Origin: Pseudomonas anatoliensis
GTDB lineage: Bacteria; Pseudomonadota; Gammaproteobacteria; Pseudomonadales; Pseudomonadaceae
DNA: 64,000 nucleotides
NCBI RefSeq assembly: GCF_017976235.1
Contig: NZ_JACVHC010000004.1
Coordinates: 542,699-606,698, forward strand
Reading direction: 5' to 3'
The translations under genes were made by a program, and so were the position numbers. Under the pieces are notes generated by a model. It saw only the letters and a program-made list of their open reading frames with translations. It had not been told where the DNA came from and did no database searches. This document shows positions 34,643-43,814 of this stretch, piece by piece. Position 1 is the stretch's first letter, and each line of letters starts with the position of its first letter.

Positions 34643-35379
34643 TACCCTATCCCGATGGTGCGCGCGGAAATGGAGACACCCGGATAATCAGGACAGCGTA
34701 CGTTGATGCCCACGCGCGGATTCACCGTTGAAACACCGTTCCACGTCAAAAACGTTGCTGTTGATGTACCTTCATGTGTGGCAACTGCAAGAAACAACGC
34801 ATTGGGAAATGCCAGCGGCCACATATTCAGATCGCCACAATTGTTGTTGCCCGACTGACTGGCACTGCCGTTAATCCACTGGATGATCAATCCACCCATC
34901 CAGGAAGGAAAAACGATGTAGCCTGAAATCCCCAGCCTCACCATGAAGCCAAGTCTGAGTTTTTTCGGCGTCACAATAGTCGTGTCACTTACGCCAGCAT
35001 TAACCTCTGCCTGAGAGGCGACTTTTGCTGTGCCAACGATGGACTCTGTTGCCTGCTGGATCTTTTTCGCAATGGATTAGAATACGCGCAACGGGGTCAT
35101 CAATTTGGTAGCACTGGCACCAGACTCCGCGTCCTCCTGTCCAGCCAGGCTGTCACTGTATTTTTTCGAGATTAGCGTATTGATTGCTGCTCTTAGCTGA
35201 GTGTTATCAGCTTCGTCCGCGACCGCCCCCGAGCTTTTGATGACTTCAAGAATTTCCTGCGTGACGCTATTACCCCAAGTTGCCGGAATTAATGACCCCG
35301 GTGTTCCAGTCACGGGATTTTCATCGACAAAACCGCCGTTGACCAGGCCAACGCCGGGGATACTTTTTGGATAGTCCAC
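34639..35379 (-). pseudogene. Tail fibre cassette C, split by one in-frame TAA
   Basis: Residues 1-100 carry the shared attachment domain (MDYPKSIPGVGLVNGGFVDE). A TAA at 35079-35077 follows KLMTPLRVF, and the same frame continues SIAKKIQQATESIVG ... TPKKLRLGF to 34639, giving 247 codons in all. Both halves are phage-fibre-like and no other change is visible, so a single nonsense change (for example CAA to TAA) is the simplest explanation. The C-terminal part matches the tip of tailocin 1's fibre. Confidence 0.85.
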
Positions 35380-35401
35380 TGTACATTTCCTTATGTACTA
35401 A

Positions 35402-35968
35402 TCAGTTGACGACGGAGGCGCCGGGGATCACCGGCCAACTCACTTCTTGCGGAAAACCGGGCTGCTTTTCGATGCGATTGAGCTCGACGCTGTAGAGCTT
35501 CCACTCGAGCAGGAGCAGCTGTTCGTCATGACTGGCGTCGCCAATGTCTTCGGCGTATTGCAGAGGCGCGATGCGCAGGACTGCTTCGCGTAGCAGCGTG
35601 TCGCGCTTGACGAGAACGACACGTTTGAGATCGGCCAATTGCGCGGCTTGATCGATCTGCCACGCATTATCGACCCACGCATGAAATCCGCCCGGCCATG
35701 GCAGCTTGGTGAAGCCTTCGGGTATATCGCCCAACGCTGTCCAGACTTCTCGAATGCCCGTATTGGTGCGATAAACGTCACCGCGTAAATCGAGCTTTTG
35801 TTGCAGAGACCCGTTGTCATATGCCCACGCATATCCGCTCGGGGCCGGCGACAGTTCGATACTCAATGTCACAGCGTTACTCGGCAATTGCACACCGATA
35901 CCCGGCACAAGGGGGAACTCGACAGGCCCGGTCAGTGCGCCGCTGTCGTCTATCAAATAATTGAACAT
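35402..35968 (-). CDS. Tail fibre assembly protein, cassette B
   Basis: A 188-residue protein (MFNYLIDDSGALTGPVEFPL; later helical LKRVVLVKRDTLLREAVLRI) resembling phage tail fibre assembly proteins. It lies 7 bp after fibre B, whose trimerisation it should assist. Confidence 0.75.
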   Translation of the reverse strand: MFNYLIDDSGALTGPVEFPLVPGIGVQLPSNAVTLSIELSPAPSGYAWAYDNGSLQQKLDLRGDVYRTNTGIREVWTALGDIPEGFTKLPWPGGFHAWVDNAWQIDQAAQLADLKRVVLVKRDTLLREAVLRIAPLQYAEDIGDASHDEQLLLLEWKLYSVELNRIEKQPGFPQEVSWPVIPGASVVN

Positions 35969-35975
35969 ATTTACC

Positions 35976-37073
35976 TCAAATCAGTTTGATACGAGCGGGG
36001 TAGGCAATATTTCGCGGGCGGGTTTCACCCGCGAAATTGCCGATATTGCCAATGTAGGTGTCCGAGTCGAATGCAGGGTTAGGATAGGTAGTTGCGACTG
36101 TCGTGGTAGTCGGTGAAAAGTTGACGTTGGTGCCAACGTCCCACACGGGATCCGGAATCGCCGGGGCAGGCTTGAAAGAAGCGCCTGTGCCAGTCGGTAG
36201 ATAGTGGTTATGACTTTGCAAGGCATGTGTTTGCAGACTGCCGGCCAACCGCCCGGCATCAACGTTTCTGGTTTCACTCAGTACCCGCAAAAACTCGCCG
36301 CGAATTTCGGGAATTCGAAAGTTCGAGGAACCATCTCCACTGGTCCAACCTCCTTCCCTTCCCGTTCTCCCGGCCTCAGTGGTCAACGCACCGGATGACT
36401 GGGCAAAATCCCACAGCCAAGGCCACTCAGCACGTTTGAACAGATCGCCATTGGGAACGCCATAACCTCCGGGGTTAAGCACCGTGGTGGTTTCAAAAAA
36501 CGGCCTCCCCAAGGCAGTGCTGTCAAAGCGACCGACCGGCCACCAGCCTCCCGCACCATCACTGCGTAAATGCCACCAGTCACCACCGCCCATCAGTGCG
36601 AAAAATGGATAGCCACTCGGTGAAAGATGTGTGTGAAAACGGACGCGGTCAGTGCCGGATGCCTGGATCACCAAGCGATTACCGCTGTTGTCCACACGAC
36701 GAACAATCACATCGCGCACACCGAGTGAGACGTCAGCCGGCGGCAACAGCACGGTCAGCGGAGTCGGGCTCGCGTCGATCAGCACGAGACCGAGTTCTTG
36801 CTCGGTCAGCGTTTTGGAAACAGCAAGTCGAGTGATGACCGAACGCATCGGGCTGGCATTACCGACTATCAACTGAATCGCCTTGAACAACTGGCTGTTA
36901 TCCGCTTCCGAAGCCACCAACCCACTGCCGCTGATCACACTCAGGATCTCCTGAGTCACGCTGTTGCCCCACACCGCCGGAATCAACGAACCCGGCGTTC
37001 CCGCCACCGGGTTTTCATCGACGAAGCGGCCATCGACAAGGCCGACGCTGGGGATGCTTTTTGGGTAATCCAT
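35976..37073 (-). CDS. Tailocin tail fibre, cassette B (collar type)
   Basis: A 365-residue fibre: the shared attachment domain (MDYPKSIPSVGLVDGRFVDE), a beta-rich shaft, then a phage tail collar domain (WSGDGSSNFRIPEIRGEFLR) and the closing ETRPRNIAYPARIKLI. Collar-type tips often bind lipopolysaccharide. A terminator lies 80 bp upstream, so it may be expressed below fibre A. Confidence 0.88.
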   Translation of the reverse strand: MDYPKSIPSVGLVDGRFVDENPVAGTPGSLIPAVWGNSVTQEILSVISGSGLVASEADNSQLFKAIQLIVGNASPMRSVITRLAVSKTLTEQELGLVLIDASPTPLTVLLPPADVSLGVRDVIVRRVDNSGNRLVIQASGTDRVRFHTHLSPSGYPFFALMGGGDWWHLRSDGAGGWWPVGRFDSTALGRPFFETTTVLNPGGYGVPNGDLFKRAEWPWLWDFAQSSGALTTEAGRTGREGGWTSGDGSSNFRIPEIRGEFLRVLSETRNVDAGRLAGSLQTHALQSHNHYLPTGTGASFKPAPAIPDPVWDVGTNVNFSPTTTTVATTYPNPAFDSDTYIGNIGNFAGETRPRNIAYPARIKLI

Positions 37074-37154
37074 AACTGTTCGTTCCTCTGAAATAACAAA
37101 TGAGCCGCGTCCCGAGCGCTGCCGCTGCAACCTCGTCCGCGGTCTTTTACTGAA

Positions 37155-37182
37155 AACAAAAAGCCCACGGTGAAGTGGGCTT
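37155..37182 (-). terminator. Terminator between fibre cassettes A and B
   Basis: Read leftward: AAGCCCAC / GTGGGCTT with a 6-base loop, followed by TTTTTGTTTT. Confidence 0.75.
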
Positions 37183-37202
37183 GCGTGAGGCAGATTGGTG
37201 TC

Positions 37203-37718
37203 TCAGGTGGCCTGTGCGCTGACCAGTTCGCGGATCGACGCAATCGCTTCATCGGCGGCGCTGCGCGCCAGATCGATGTTGCCCTTGGTCGCTTGCGCGC
37301 GGATCTGCGTTTTGGCCTTCAGGCGCAAGGTGCGCAGAGCCAGCAGGTGATCGGTAAGTTGCTCGGCTTTACCGAGGATCTGCTCCGCAGCCTGTTTCGC
37401 CGTGCGACCTTTGACTACCCACGCAGCGATCGACAGCGGTACTTCTTTTTTCGGGTAACCAGAGTCCTGATAAGCCTGGGCGTCGGCGGCAGCCTGGGCG
37501 TATTCCATGGCTTTGAGCGGGTCGCCGGCCAGTGCCGTGCGAGCGTTGTCGGCGGCTGCATCGACTTTGGTGCACAGGTGTTCAGTTTCCTGCTCGTCCA
37601 AAACACGTTTTTTATCAGCGCTCAGTACCCACTGTTCGCCATCCCAGTCGTGGGCAGTTGAAGGCTGGGGAACACGTAACTCGCCATCGAACTGGTGAAG
37701 TTCTTGAATAACGATCAT
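37203..37718 (-). CDS. Tail fibre assembly protein, cassette A
   Basis: A 171-residue Ala-rich helical protein (MIVIQELHQFDGELRVPQPS, DWDGEQWVLSADKK) with the look of tail fibre accessory/chaperone proteins. It overlaps the fibre A stop by 4 bp. It belongs to a different family from the chaperones of cassettes B and C. Start at 37718. Confidence 0.7.
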   Translation of the reverse strand: MIVIQELHQFDGELRVPQPSTAHDWDGEQWVLSADKKRVLDEQETEHLCTKVDAAADNARTALAGDPLKAMEYAQAAADAQAYQDSGYPKKEVPLSIAAWVVKGRTAKQAAEQILGKAEQLTDHLLALRTLRLKAKTQIRAQATKGNIDLARSAADEAIASIRELVSAQAT

Positions 37719-38872
37719 CGAATAAGCTCCCACGAAAGCTGGACGTTCACGGCGTCAGAAAAGTTGATCGCGATACCAACGCTGTAGTCGGTGACTGGAT
37801 GGCTCTTGATGCCCATGCTCAGCAATAATTCGTCACTGTCGGCAACCGATTGTCCAAGGTTGTGCTCAGCCTGATAGCACTGCCAGAGCGAGCGCAAATT
37901 GGCGTGATCGAAACTCGCAGTCAGACTGGAAACCGTAACGTCATTGACGATGTTGTTACTGAACAACACGCACGGTGCAACCGTGGCCGGGTTCCAGCCA
38001 CCCGGGTTATTGGAGCTGCCGGCGATAATGGGCGACAGAAAGCAATAGTTGCCTCCGGCCCAACCAGTTGACGGAAAGGCAACCGTTGTCACTGCCGTCG
38101 ACGACGGAGTCGGGTTACCAGCAACCATACGAGCAGAACGTGCATGAGGATCAAGCGGAAGGAATATTGCCCCAGTGCCGTTGACGGTCTGTGTCCAGGT
38201 CAAGCGTGCCCTGTTGTAAATGGTGCGCACCGTAGGCACGGAACCCGGCGCACCGGTCACCACCCACGCCAGGCACATGTCCAGCGCCGTGGATTGGAAT
38301 CCGCCACCGGTAGCACCGTTGAGTGCCCCTTTCAGTGACTCCGGCACCACGTCGTGGATGCCACCCCTTTGCATGTAGAACGTCAGCACACCACCGATGA
38401 CCTGCGCACGCAGAAAGTAATGGCTGCTGGGCAGAAGATCCGCACTGCTCCAGGACGAAGTCACGAAAGTGCGTGAACGCCCCAATTGGCCGCTCACCAC
38501 TTCCTGGCCAAGGCTGATAAACGTACCGGCAGAAATCGAAACTCTGCCACCGCTGGTGGATGCCGCAGCCGGACTGACTGGCAAACGACCATCGGAGGTG
38601 GCGACCGTCGGCAGCGGCAATGCCATTAAAGGCAAAGCCAGATCCTGATTCCAGCCCTTGGATGTTACGGACTGAATCGCCTGCAACAACTGATCGTATT
38701 TGTTTTCATCCGGCGCCAGATCCCCGGCCCTGATCACGTTAATGATTTCCTGCGTGACACTGTTGCCCCACTCCGCCGGAATCAACGACCCCGGCGTCCC
38801 CATCAGCGGGTTCTCATCGACAAACTTCCCATTCACCAACCCGGCGCTGGGCACACTTTTCGGATAATCCAT
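37715..38872 (-). CDS. Tailocin tail fibre, cassette A
   Basis: A 385-residue fibre: shared attachment domain (MDYPKSVPSAGLVNGKFVDE), then a long beta-rich body of its own type with no collar motif and a C-terminus ending NVQLSWELIR. It is the first fibre after gp48 and so the best candidate for the main receptor-binding protein of tailocin 2. Confidence 0.87.
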   Translation of the reverse strand: MDYPKSVPSAGLVNGKFVDENPLMGTPGSLIPAEWGNSVTQEIINVIRAGDLAPDENKYDQLLQAIQSVTSKGWNQDLALPLMALPLPTVATSDGRLPVSPAAASTSGGRVSISAGTFISLGQEVVSGQLGRSRTFVTSSWSSADLLPSSHYFLRAQVIGGVLTFYMQRGGIHDVVPESLKGALNGATGGGFQSTALDMCLAWVVTGAPGSVPTVRTIYNRARLTWTQTVNGTGAIFLPLDPHARSARMVAGNPTPSSTAVTTVAFPSTGWAGGNYCFLSPIIAGSSNNPGGWNPATVAPCVLFSNNIVNDVTVSSLTASFDHANLRSLWQCYQAEHNLGQSVADSDELLLSMGIKSHPVTDYSVGIAINFSDAVNVQLSWELIR

Positions 38873-38883
38873 TGCATCACTCC

Positions 38884-39489
38884 CTAGTCATAGTTGATGT
38901 GCACTTTGGTATGCGCCGGCGCACTGCGGTGGATCAGGCATTCCAGTGCCGAGCCCGGGTTTACGCCGAAGCGTTCGCCCCAGTAACTCGCCCCGAAACG
39001 TCGACCCAGCAGCAGGCGGCCGCCGGTGTTGAGCGTCCACATGAACTGCGCTTCCCACGTGCCGAAATGTGCCGAACCGAAACGCGCACGGCCCATGCGT
39101 GGTGCTTCGTGTTCGGTGATGCTGGCGTTGGGGTAGCCCTGGCTTTTGGCGATTACGAGGTAGTAACCGACGGCCTGACTGCCAACCGCGAGCAAGCGCC
39201 GGCGCACGGCGAGACGGCGGTCGTCGAACAGTGGTTCGGCGCCCAGGCAGGGGTCGGGCAGGTTCATCACCCGCTCCCAGTCCGGCACCAATTCACTGAC
39301 GCCGGCCGGGTCCATTTCGTTGAGCAGATCGGCGGCGCGGGCGTCAAGGCGCGCCAGTTCGACGGCGACGCCTTGGAGTACTTCTTCAAGCTCCGGAACC
39401 CGTTCCGGGTCCCACGCGGGGCCCGAAGGCAGCAGTGCGCGAAGTTGCGCCTGGTATTGCGCTGCGGTTCTTATGCCCCCCATACGCAA
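38884..39489 (-). CDS. Baseplate protein, Mu gp48-like (YmfQ/DUF2313)
   Basis: A 201-residue YmfQ/DUF2313 protein (TAAQYQAQLRALLPSGPAWD; later EAQFMWTLNTGGRLLLGRRF). Mu gp48 is the baseplate wedge protein next to the fibre. It overlaps gp47 by 19 bp. A second small Met start (39483) is possible. Confidence 0.88.
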   Translation of the reverse strand: MRMGGIRTAAQYQAQLRALLPSGPAWDPERVPELEEVLQGVAVELARLDARAADLLNEMDPAGVSELVPDWERVMNLPDPCLGAEPLFDDRRLAVRRRLLAVGSQAVGYYLVIAKSQGYPNASITEHEAPRMGRARFGSAHFGTWEAQFMWTLNTGGRLLLGRRFGASYWGERFGVNPGSALECLIHRSAPAHTKVHINYD

Positions 39490-40517
39490 CCTCCAAACGT
39501 CAGCAGTTCACTCTGGCCTGCGGGCACATCGACGACCGGTGCGGTGAGCGTGTGATCGTATTCGCCGCCAGCACTGCTGATCGCTTCGCGGATGTGGCTG
39601 ATCAGCAACGGCACGCCGAGATCGGCTTCACGGTTGTGCAAGTCGCGCAACTGCGCTTCGACGGCGGCGCGTACAGCCGTGGTGTCCGGATTGACGCTTT
39701 TGAAGCGATAGACCACCGGCACCTGAATCGGTCGCTGCACATGGACTTCGGCGGTGACCGGGCGCAGCGGTTCGATGTAGTCCTGAACCTCTGCCAGTTG
39801 CTCGTCGTTGGGCACTGGTTGCGGATCGTCGTCACGCATGATGAACACCGTCACTGTGCCCGGGCCGAGCAAACCGCCACGGCACCAGGCGCGGGTTACG
39901 CCGGGCACTTCCAGCGCCCAGGTCTCGTAGTCATTGGCCGAGCCGCCGTGCGGGATGACGCGATAGGAACGGATCACCCGCGAGCGCAGCGACTCCAGAC
40001 TTTCGCGCGCCACGCCACCGCTGAGTCCCGGCGCCAACACCACAAAACTGTTGCCAACGATGCCGGCAATCGGCTGCACCGGGGTCAATGCCAGACCGGC
40101 ATCGGCGTTACCCAAACTGCCGGCATCCAGCGCGGCAATGGTCGTGGTGTTGATGCCGTTGGCAGTGGTGCGCGCCGTGGTCACTTTGTACGTGCGACCG
40201 TCGTTCGTTTGCAGCAGCGTGTCCACGTCCAGCACTGCGCCGGCCGTTGCTGTAAAACTGACGCTGCCGCTGGCCACTTGCGCGGGTTTGCGCGGCTGGT
40301 TCAGACGCAGGGCGGCGATGCGTTCCAGGGTCGACTCGTCGGCCTTGTCCGGAAGGATCTGCTCGGCGATCCAGTCTAGATAACCGTACAGGCCATAAGC
40401 GGCACCGCCCAAAGTGCGGGCCAGCACTTGCGCATCGGACTGGCGCAGCGAATCGCCGGCCAGGTCGCTTTGGGTGCGCTTGATCAGCACCGGCAGCGAA
40501 GGGGTTTCAAACGGCAT
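39471..40517 (-). CDS. Baseplate J-like protein (Mu gp47)
   Basis: A 348-residue baseplate_J family protein (PFETPSLPVLIKRTQSDLAG; GSANDYETWALEVPGVTRAW). It forms the wedge that links hub and fibres. It is longer than Mu-unrelated J proteins and clearly distinct from gpJ of tailocin 1. Confidence 0.92.
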   Translation of the reverse strand: MPFETPSLPVLIKRTQSDLAGDSLRQSDAQVLARTLGGAAYGLYGYLDWIAEQILPDKADESTLERIAALRLNQPRKPAQVASGSVSFTATAGAVLDVDTLLQTNDGRTYKVTTARTTANGINTTTIAALDAGSLGNADAGLALTPVQPIAGIVGNSFVVLAPGLSGGVARESLESLRSRVIRSYRVIPHGGSANDYETWALEVPGVTRAWCRGGLLGPGTVTVFIMRDDDPQPVPNDEQLAEVQDYIEPLRPVTAEVHVQRPIQVPVVYRFKSVNPDTTAVRAAVEAQLRDLHNREADLGVPLLISHIREAISSAGGEYDHTLTAPVVDVPAGQSELLTFGGCVWGA

Positions 40518-40905
40518 AGATCACCTGCCAACTGTTATCGGGGTTGATGTCCAGACGCTCACCGTCGGCCAGGGTCAGGACCGTGCGCAGGTTCAGGCGC
40601 TGGGCGTCGAGGCGTTCGCTGATGATGTCGATGGCGCTGCAATGGCCGTCGTCGATAAGCCATTGCAAGGCTTCGCGGGCATAAAACTCGGCGTCCATCT
40701 GGGTCTGTCGGGTCAATTTGACCCGGCGCAACTGCCACAGGCGTGAGCCGATGCGATCGTCGGCAACGGTAGGAAAAGTGTCGCCCCACCAGCCGTAGCG
40801 CTCTTCGTCGTCGAGGGCGTCGTCATCGGCGGCGCGGCGCCAGCTAAACAGGCTGATGAGCACGGCGCGGGTCAGCGCGGCGTGGAGGTTCTGGCTGATA
40901 AACAT
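40507..40905 (-). CDS. Baseplate/tail protein (Mu gp46-like)
   Basis: A 132-residue protein (MFISQNLHAALTRAVLISLF, DDEERYGWWGDTFP) of the Mu gp46 family, a wedge component analogous to gpW/gp25. The ATG at 40905 overlaps the upstream stop. Confidence 0.87.
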   Translation of the reverse strand: MFISQNLHAALTRAVLISLFSWRRAADDDALDDEERYGWWGDTFPTVADDRIGSRLWQLRRVKLTRQTQMDAEFYAREALQWLIDDGHCSAIDIISERLDAQRLNLRTVLTLADGERLDINPDNSWQVIYAV

Positions 40906-41414
40906 CACTGGCCTCCTGCCGGTGCGCCGGTCTGGCCGTTGCCGGCCTGCACGCCTACGTGCACGTGTTTGATCTGGCTGATGCCGCCGGCAAGCTGATC
41001 GCCGGTGGACACGATCTTGCCGGTCTGGTTGATCACCGGCGTATCGAAGTTCACAGCGGTACTGGCGCGGATGTTCAGCGTGGCGGTTTCGATGTCGATG
41101 ATCCGCCCACGCTTGAAATGGATTTTGTCGCCCTCGTCGGTGTAGATCGCCACCTCGCCGCTGGCCAGCGATTGCAAGCGATAGCGGCGATCGGCGACCA
41201 CCAGGGCGATAGCGTGGGAACGGTCACCGCCCAGAAATGTGACGACACCTTCGGCGCCCGCCAGCGGGTTGCTGGTGAAGCCGTAAGGTTCGAAGTGCTC
41301 GAGGTCATCGTTGACTTCGCCGGCGGTGAGGCGCATTTGCAGCGATTGCAGCTTGGATGCCGAATTGGCGAGCACGACAGTGCCGCGCGCCAGAAGGCGT
41401 GTCAGTAGGCTCAT
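40905..41414 (-). CDS. Baseplate spike protein (Mu gp45-like, gpV type)
   Basis: A 169-residue spike protein: OB-like N-terminus (EHFEPYGFTSNPLAGAEGVV) and a beta-helical C-terminus with hydrophobic repeats, ending in a HVHVGVQAG motif probably coordinating metal at the tip. It pierces the outer membrane of the target. A REP pair separates it from gp44. Confidence 0.88.
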   Translation of the reverse strand: MSLLTRLLARGTVVLANSASKLQSLQMRLTAGEVNDDLEHFEPYGFTSNPLAGAEGVVTFLGGDRSHAIALVVADRRYRLQSLASGEVAIYTDEGDKIHFKRGRIIDIETATLNIRASTAVNFDTPVINQTGKIVSTGDQLAGGISQIKHVHVGVQAGNGQTGAPAGGQ

Positions 41415-41445
41415 TTTGGGTTCCTGTGAGAACGGGGCCGACGCC

Positions 41446-41524
41446 AAAAGATCGCAGCCTTCGGCAGCTCCTACAGCTGTAAATTGAGCCCCTGTAGGAG
41501 CTGCCGAAGGCTGCGATCTTTTGA
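41446..41524. repeat. REP-type inverted pair inside tailocin 2
   Basis: Same family as 19120; AAAAGATCGCAGCC... paired with its inverse, lying between gp44 and the spike gene. Confidence 0.9.
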
Positions 41525-41528
41525 GGGG

Positions 41529-42575
41529 CTATGAGGTCTTTTTGGGGGGCGAAGGATCAGGATCAAAGGTATGCGGCGGCGCAACCTGCAGGGTTGTCAC
41601 CGAGCCCTGTGCCGACAACGCGTACGTCACTTTGGAGATCAGCATGTCGCCATCGAACCCGAGCACCGGATCCTTGACCTTCACCAGCGTGTTGTGACGC
41701 CACAGATCACCGTTGGCCTGGCGCCAGCCCTGCACCTGATAGGTGGTGGTTTGCGCCCGCCCCATGCGGGTGGCGCTTTCCCATTGGGCACGTTGTTGCG
41801 CCAGCTCAAACGTCAGCGCGGTGCCTTCGTTGATGATCGTAGTGCGTCGACGTTTGAAGCTCAGGTCGGCCGCCGTCGATTCAACTTCGCTGACGGCCGC
41901 CCCGCTCTTCTTGTCAGAGCCTTTTTGCTGACCGATTACCCGGTATTCGGAGAACACCTGGCTGTAATCCATCGCCGCGTTGGCCGACAGGATGTTTTTG
42001 CCCAGCTCCAGTGCATCGCTGGCGCGCCCGCCACTGCCGGGCTTGGCCAGTACCAGCCGGCCTTGCTCGTCATCGGTGGAAAACACCCGGAACAACGAGA
42101 GCAAACGGTCGATCGACTGGAACACCGTTTCACCCGGCACAATCGTGTGCTTGGCCAGCCGCGAGGTCTCGGGAATTTCGTTGACCACCGTCAGCGAATA
42201 CTCCATCGCCAACGCCTGGACGATGCTCAGCAACGGTTGCTCCTGCCATTGATTGGGCCGATTGGTGGCGGCGCAATCGACCAGGTCCTGAGTCTTGGAA
42301 CTGCCCTCGACACTCAGGCTGATCTGCCGACCGTCGTAGGTAATGGGCGCCTTGAACACGTAACCGGTGAGGACCAGATCCTTGCCGATCTTCACTTCGC
42401 ACGGGTCGCCGGGCTTGATCCGCTGATCAACCGTCTGCCCCGGCCATTGCCAGGTGATGTCGAGTTTGAAGGTGCGAAACTGGCGCTCCAGATCAGCCGT
42501 GATTTGCACGCTTTTCCAGCCGCCGTACTCCATGTCGTTGACTATCAACGTAACGCGGTTGTCCATCTCGCTCAT
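41529..42575 (-). CDS. Baseplate hub protein (Mu gp44-like)
   Basis: A 348-residue gp44/gpP-type hub protein (NRVTLIVNDMEYGGWKSVQI; IKPGDPCEVKIGKDLVLTGY). It forms the trimeric hub that carries the spike. The C-terminus is Pro/Lys-rich (PSPPKKTS). Confidence 0.9.
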   Translation of the reverse strand: MSEMDNRVTLIVNDMEYGGWKSVQITADLERQFRTFKLDITWQWPGQTVDQRIKPGDPCEVKIGKDLVLTGYVFKAPITYDGRQISLSVEGSSKTQDLVDCAATNRPNQWQEQPLLSIVQALAMEYSLTVVNEIPETSRLAKHTIVPGETVFQSIDRLLSLFRVFSTDDEQGRLVLAKPGSGGRASDALELGKNILSANAAMDYSQVFSEYRVIGQQKGSDKKSGAAVSEVESTAADLSFKRRRTTIINEGTALTFELAQQRAQWESATRMGRAQTTTYQVQGWRQANGDLWRHNTLVKVKDPVLGFDGDMLISKVTYALSAQGSVTTLQVAPPHTFDPDPSPPKKTS

Positions 42576-42578
42576 GGT

Positions 42579-43814
42579 TCACTCCCCGGAGACTTTCACG
42601 TCGTTGGGCGAGAAGCCCGGATGAGATATCCCGTTACGCTGAGTCACTTCGGTCACCCGAGTTGCATCGCCAAATTGCTTGTAGGCCACGACCACCGCCG
42701 GAAAGCTCTCCTGAAAGGATTTGTTGACTTGCCGCACACCGGACGACGCCACAGCCTTGAGATGCGCAATCAGCGCCTCTTTCACATCGCTGATGGCCTG
42801 GAAGTGCGCGGGGTCGGCCTTGTCCAGCATTGGATTGATCGCCACGGCCACGGCGTCACGCAGAGCCTGCATGTCGTCACTGACCGGGACTTCCTGCCGG
42901 GCCACCGGGCTCGTCGCCTGTTGGCCTACCGATGGCGTCGATTGCAGCTTGACCGGGGTGGTCGCTACCGGCATCGATGCCACCCATTGCGCAACTTTGA
43001 CCAGCATTGTGTCCTGCACCAGATCCGCCATGGCTTGCGCCGCCGCGGTGGTGTCCTTGCCGGTGGTGATCTTCGGTGCATCGGCCTTGCGGATGGCTTC
43101 GAGTTGTTGCGACACGTCGGCAATCACGCCACGGTAGCCCTCCTTCGCGAACGCCTTCAGCTCCTTGATATCACCGAGCAAACCCTTGAACTCCGCCGCC
43201 ACTTCCTTGGGCAGTTCCTTGACGGCTTTGACCAGTTCGGTGATCTGTTTGTATTGCTCGATCAGCGGTTTGAGCTGTTCCTTGATTACCTCATAAACCC
43301 CGGTCAGGCTGTTGCGCAGATTGGCGATACCGATCCGCGCAGCCTTGATCAAGGTCATCGCCTGTTCGAAGCGTGCCACCGCAGAACCGAGCAAAGTGTC
43401 GGCCTTGGCCAGCAAGACTTTCTGCGTACTGACGGTTGCCGTCGGAAACGGCAACGGCTGATCGGGATAGAACTTCAGCGCGAACGTGACCAACCCACCG
43501 TCCTGGCGGGTGTGGGTCATGTCGCACTCGCCAACCTTGACTTGCAAGCGTCCGAGCCATGGATGCACCAGCTCACCGCTGCCCGCCTCCAGCGCCTTGA
43601 GCAGCTTGTCGCGCTGCTCCAGGCAATCGGCACCGACGATAAATGCCGTCAGATCGTGGGTCTTGGCCTGCTGGCCGAGGTCCTCGAAAAACGGCAGGTC
43701 ACGCTGCGGATACTCGTGCAACTGACCTTTGCGACCGACCGGGGTTTTCGCCTGATCGATCCAGAACCCGACACCGCGAAAGGATGCCGGCAACAAGCGG
43801 TCACGCCAGTTCAT
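42579..43814 (-). CDS. DNA circularisation/baseplate protein (Mu gp43-like)
   Basis: A 411-residue protein whose N-terminus matches the DNA_circ_N domain (WRDRLLPASFRGVGFWIDQA). In Mu-like tails it binds the tube end of the baseplate, and the DNA name is historical. Middle and C-terminal regions are long helices. It overlaps the tape measure gene by 14 bp. Confidence 0.9.
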   Translation of the reverse strand: MNWRDRLLPASFRGVGFWIDQAKTPVGRKGQLHEYPQRDLPFFEDLGQQAKTHDLTAFIVGADCLEQRDKLLKALEAGSGELVHPWLGRLQVKVGECDMTHTRQDGGLVTFALKFYPDQPLPFPTATVSTQKVLLAKADTLLGSAVARFEQAMTLIKAARIGIANLRNSLTGVYEVIKEQLKPLIEQYKQITELVKAVKELPKEVAAEFKGLLGDIKELKAFAKEGYRGVIADVSQQLEAIRKADAPKITTGKDTTAAAQAMADLVQDTMLVKVAQWVASMPVATTPVKLQSTPSVGQQATSPVARQEVPVSDDMQALRDAVAVAINPMLDKADPAHFQAISDVKEALIAHLKAVASSGVRQVNKSFQESFPAVVVAYKQFGDATRVTEVTQRNGISHPGFSPNDVKVSGE

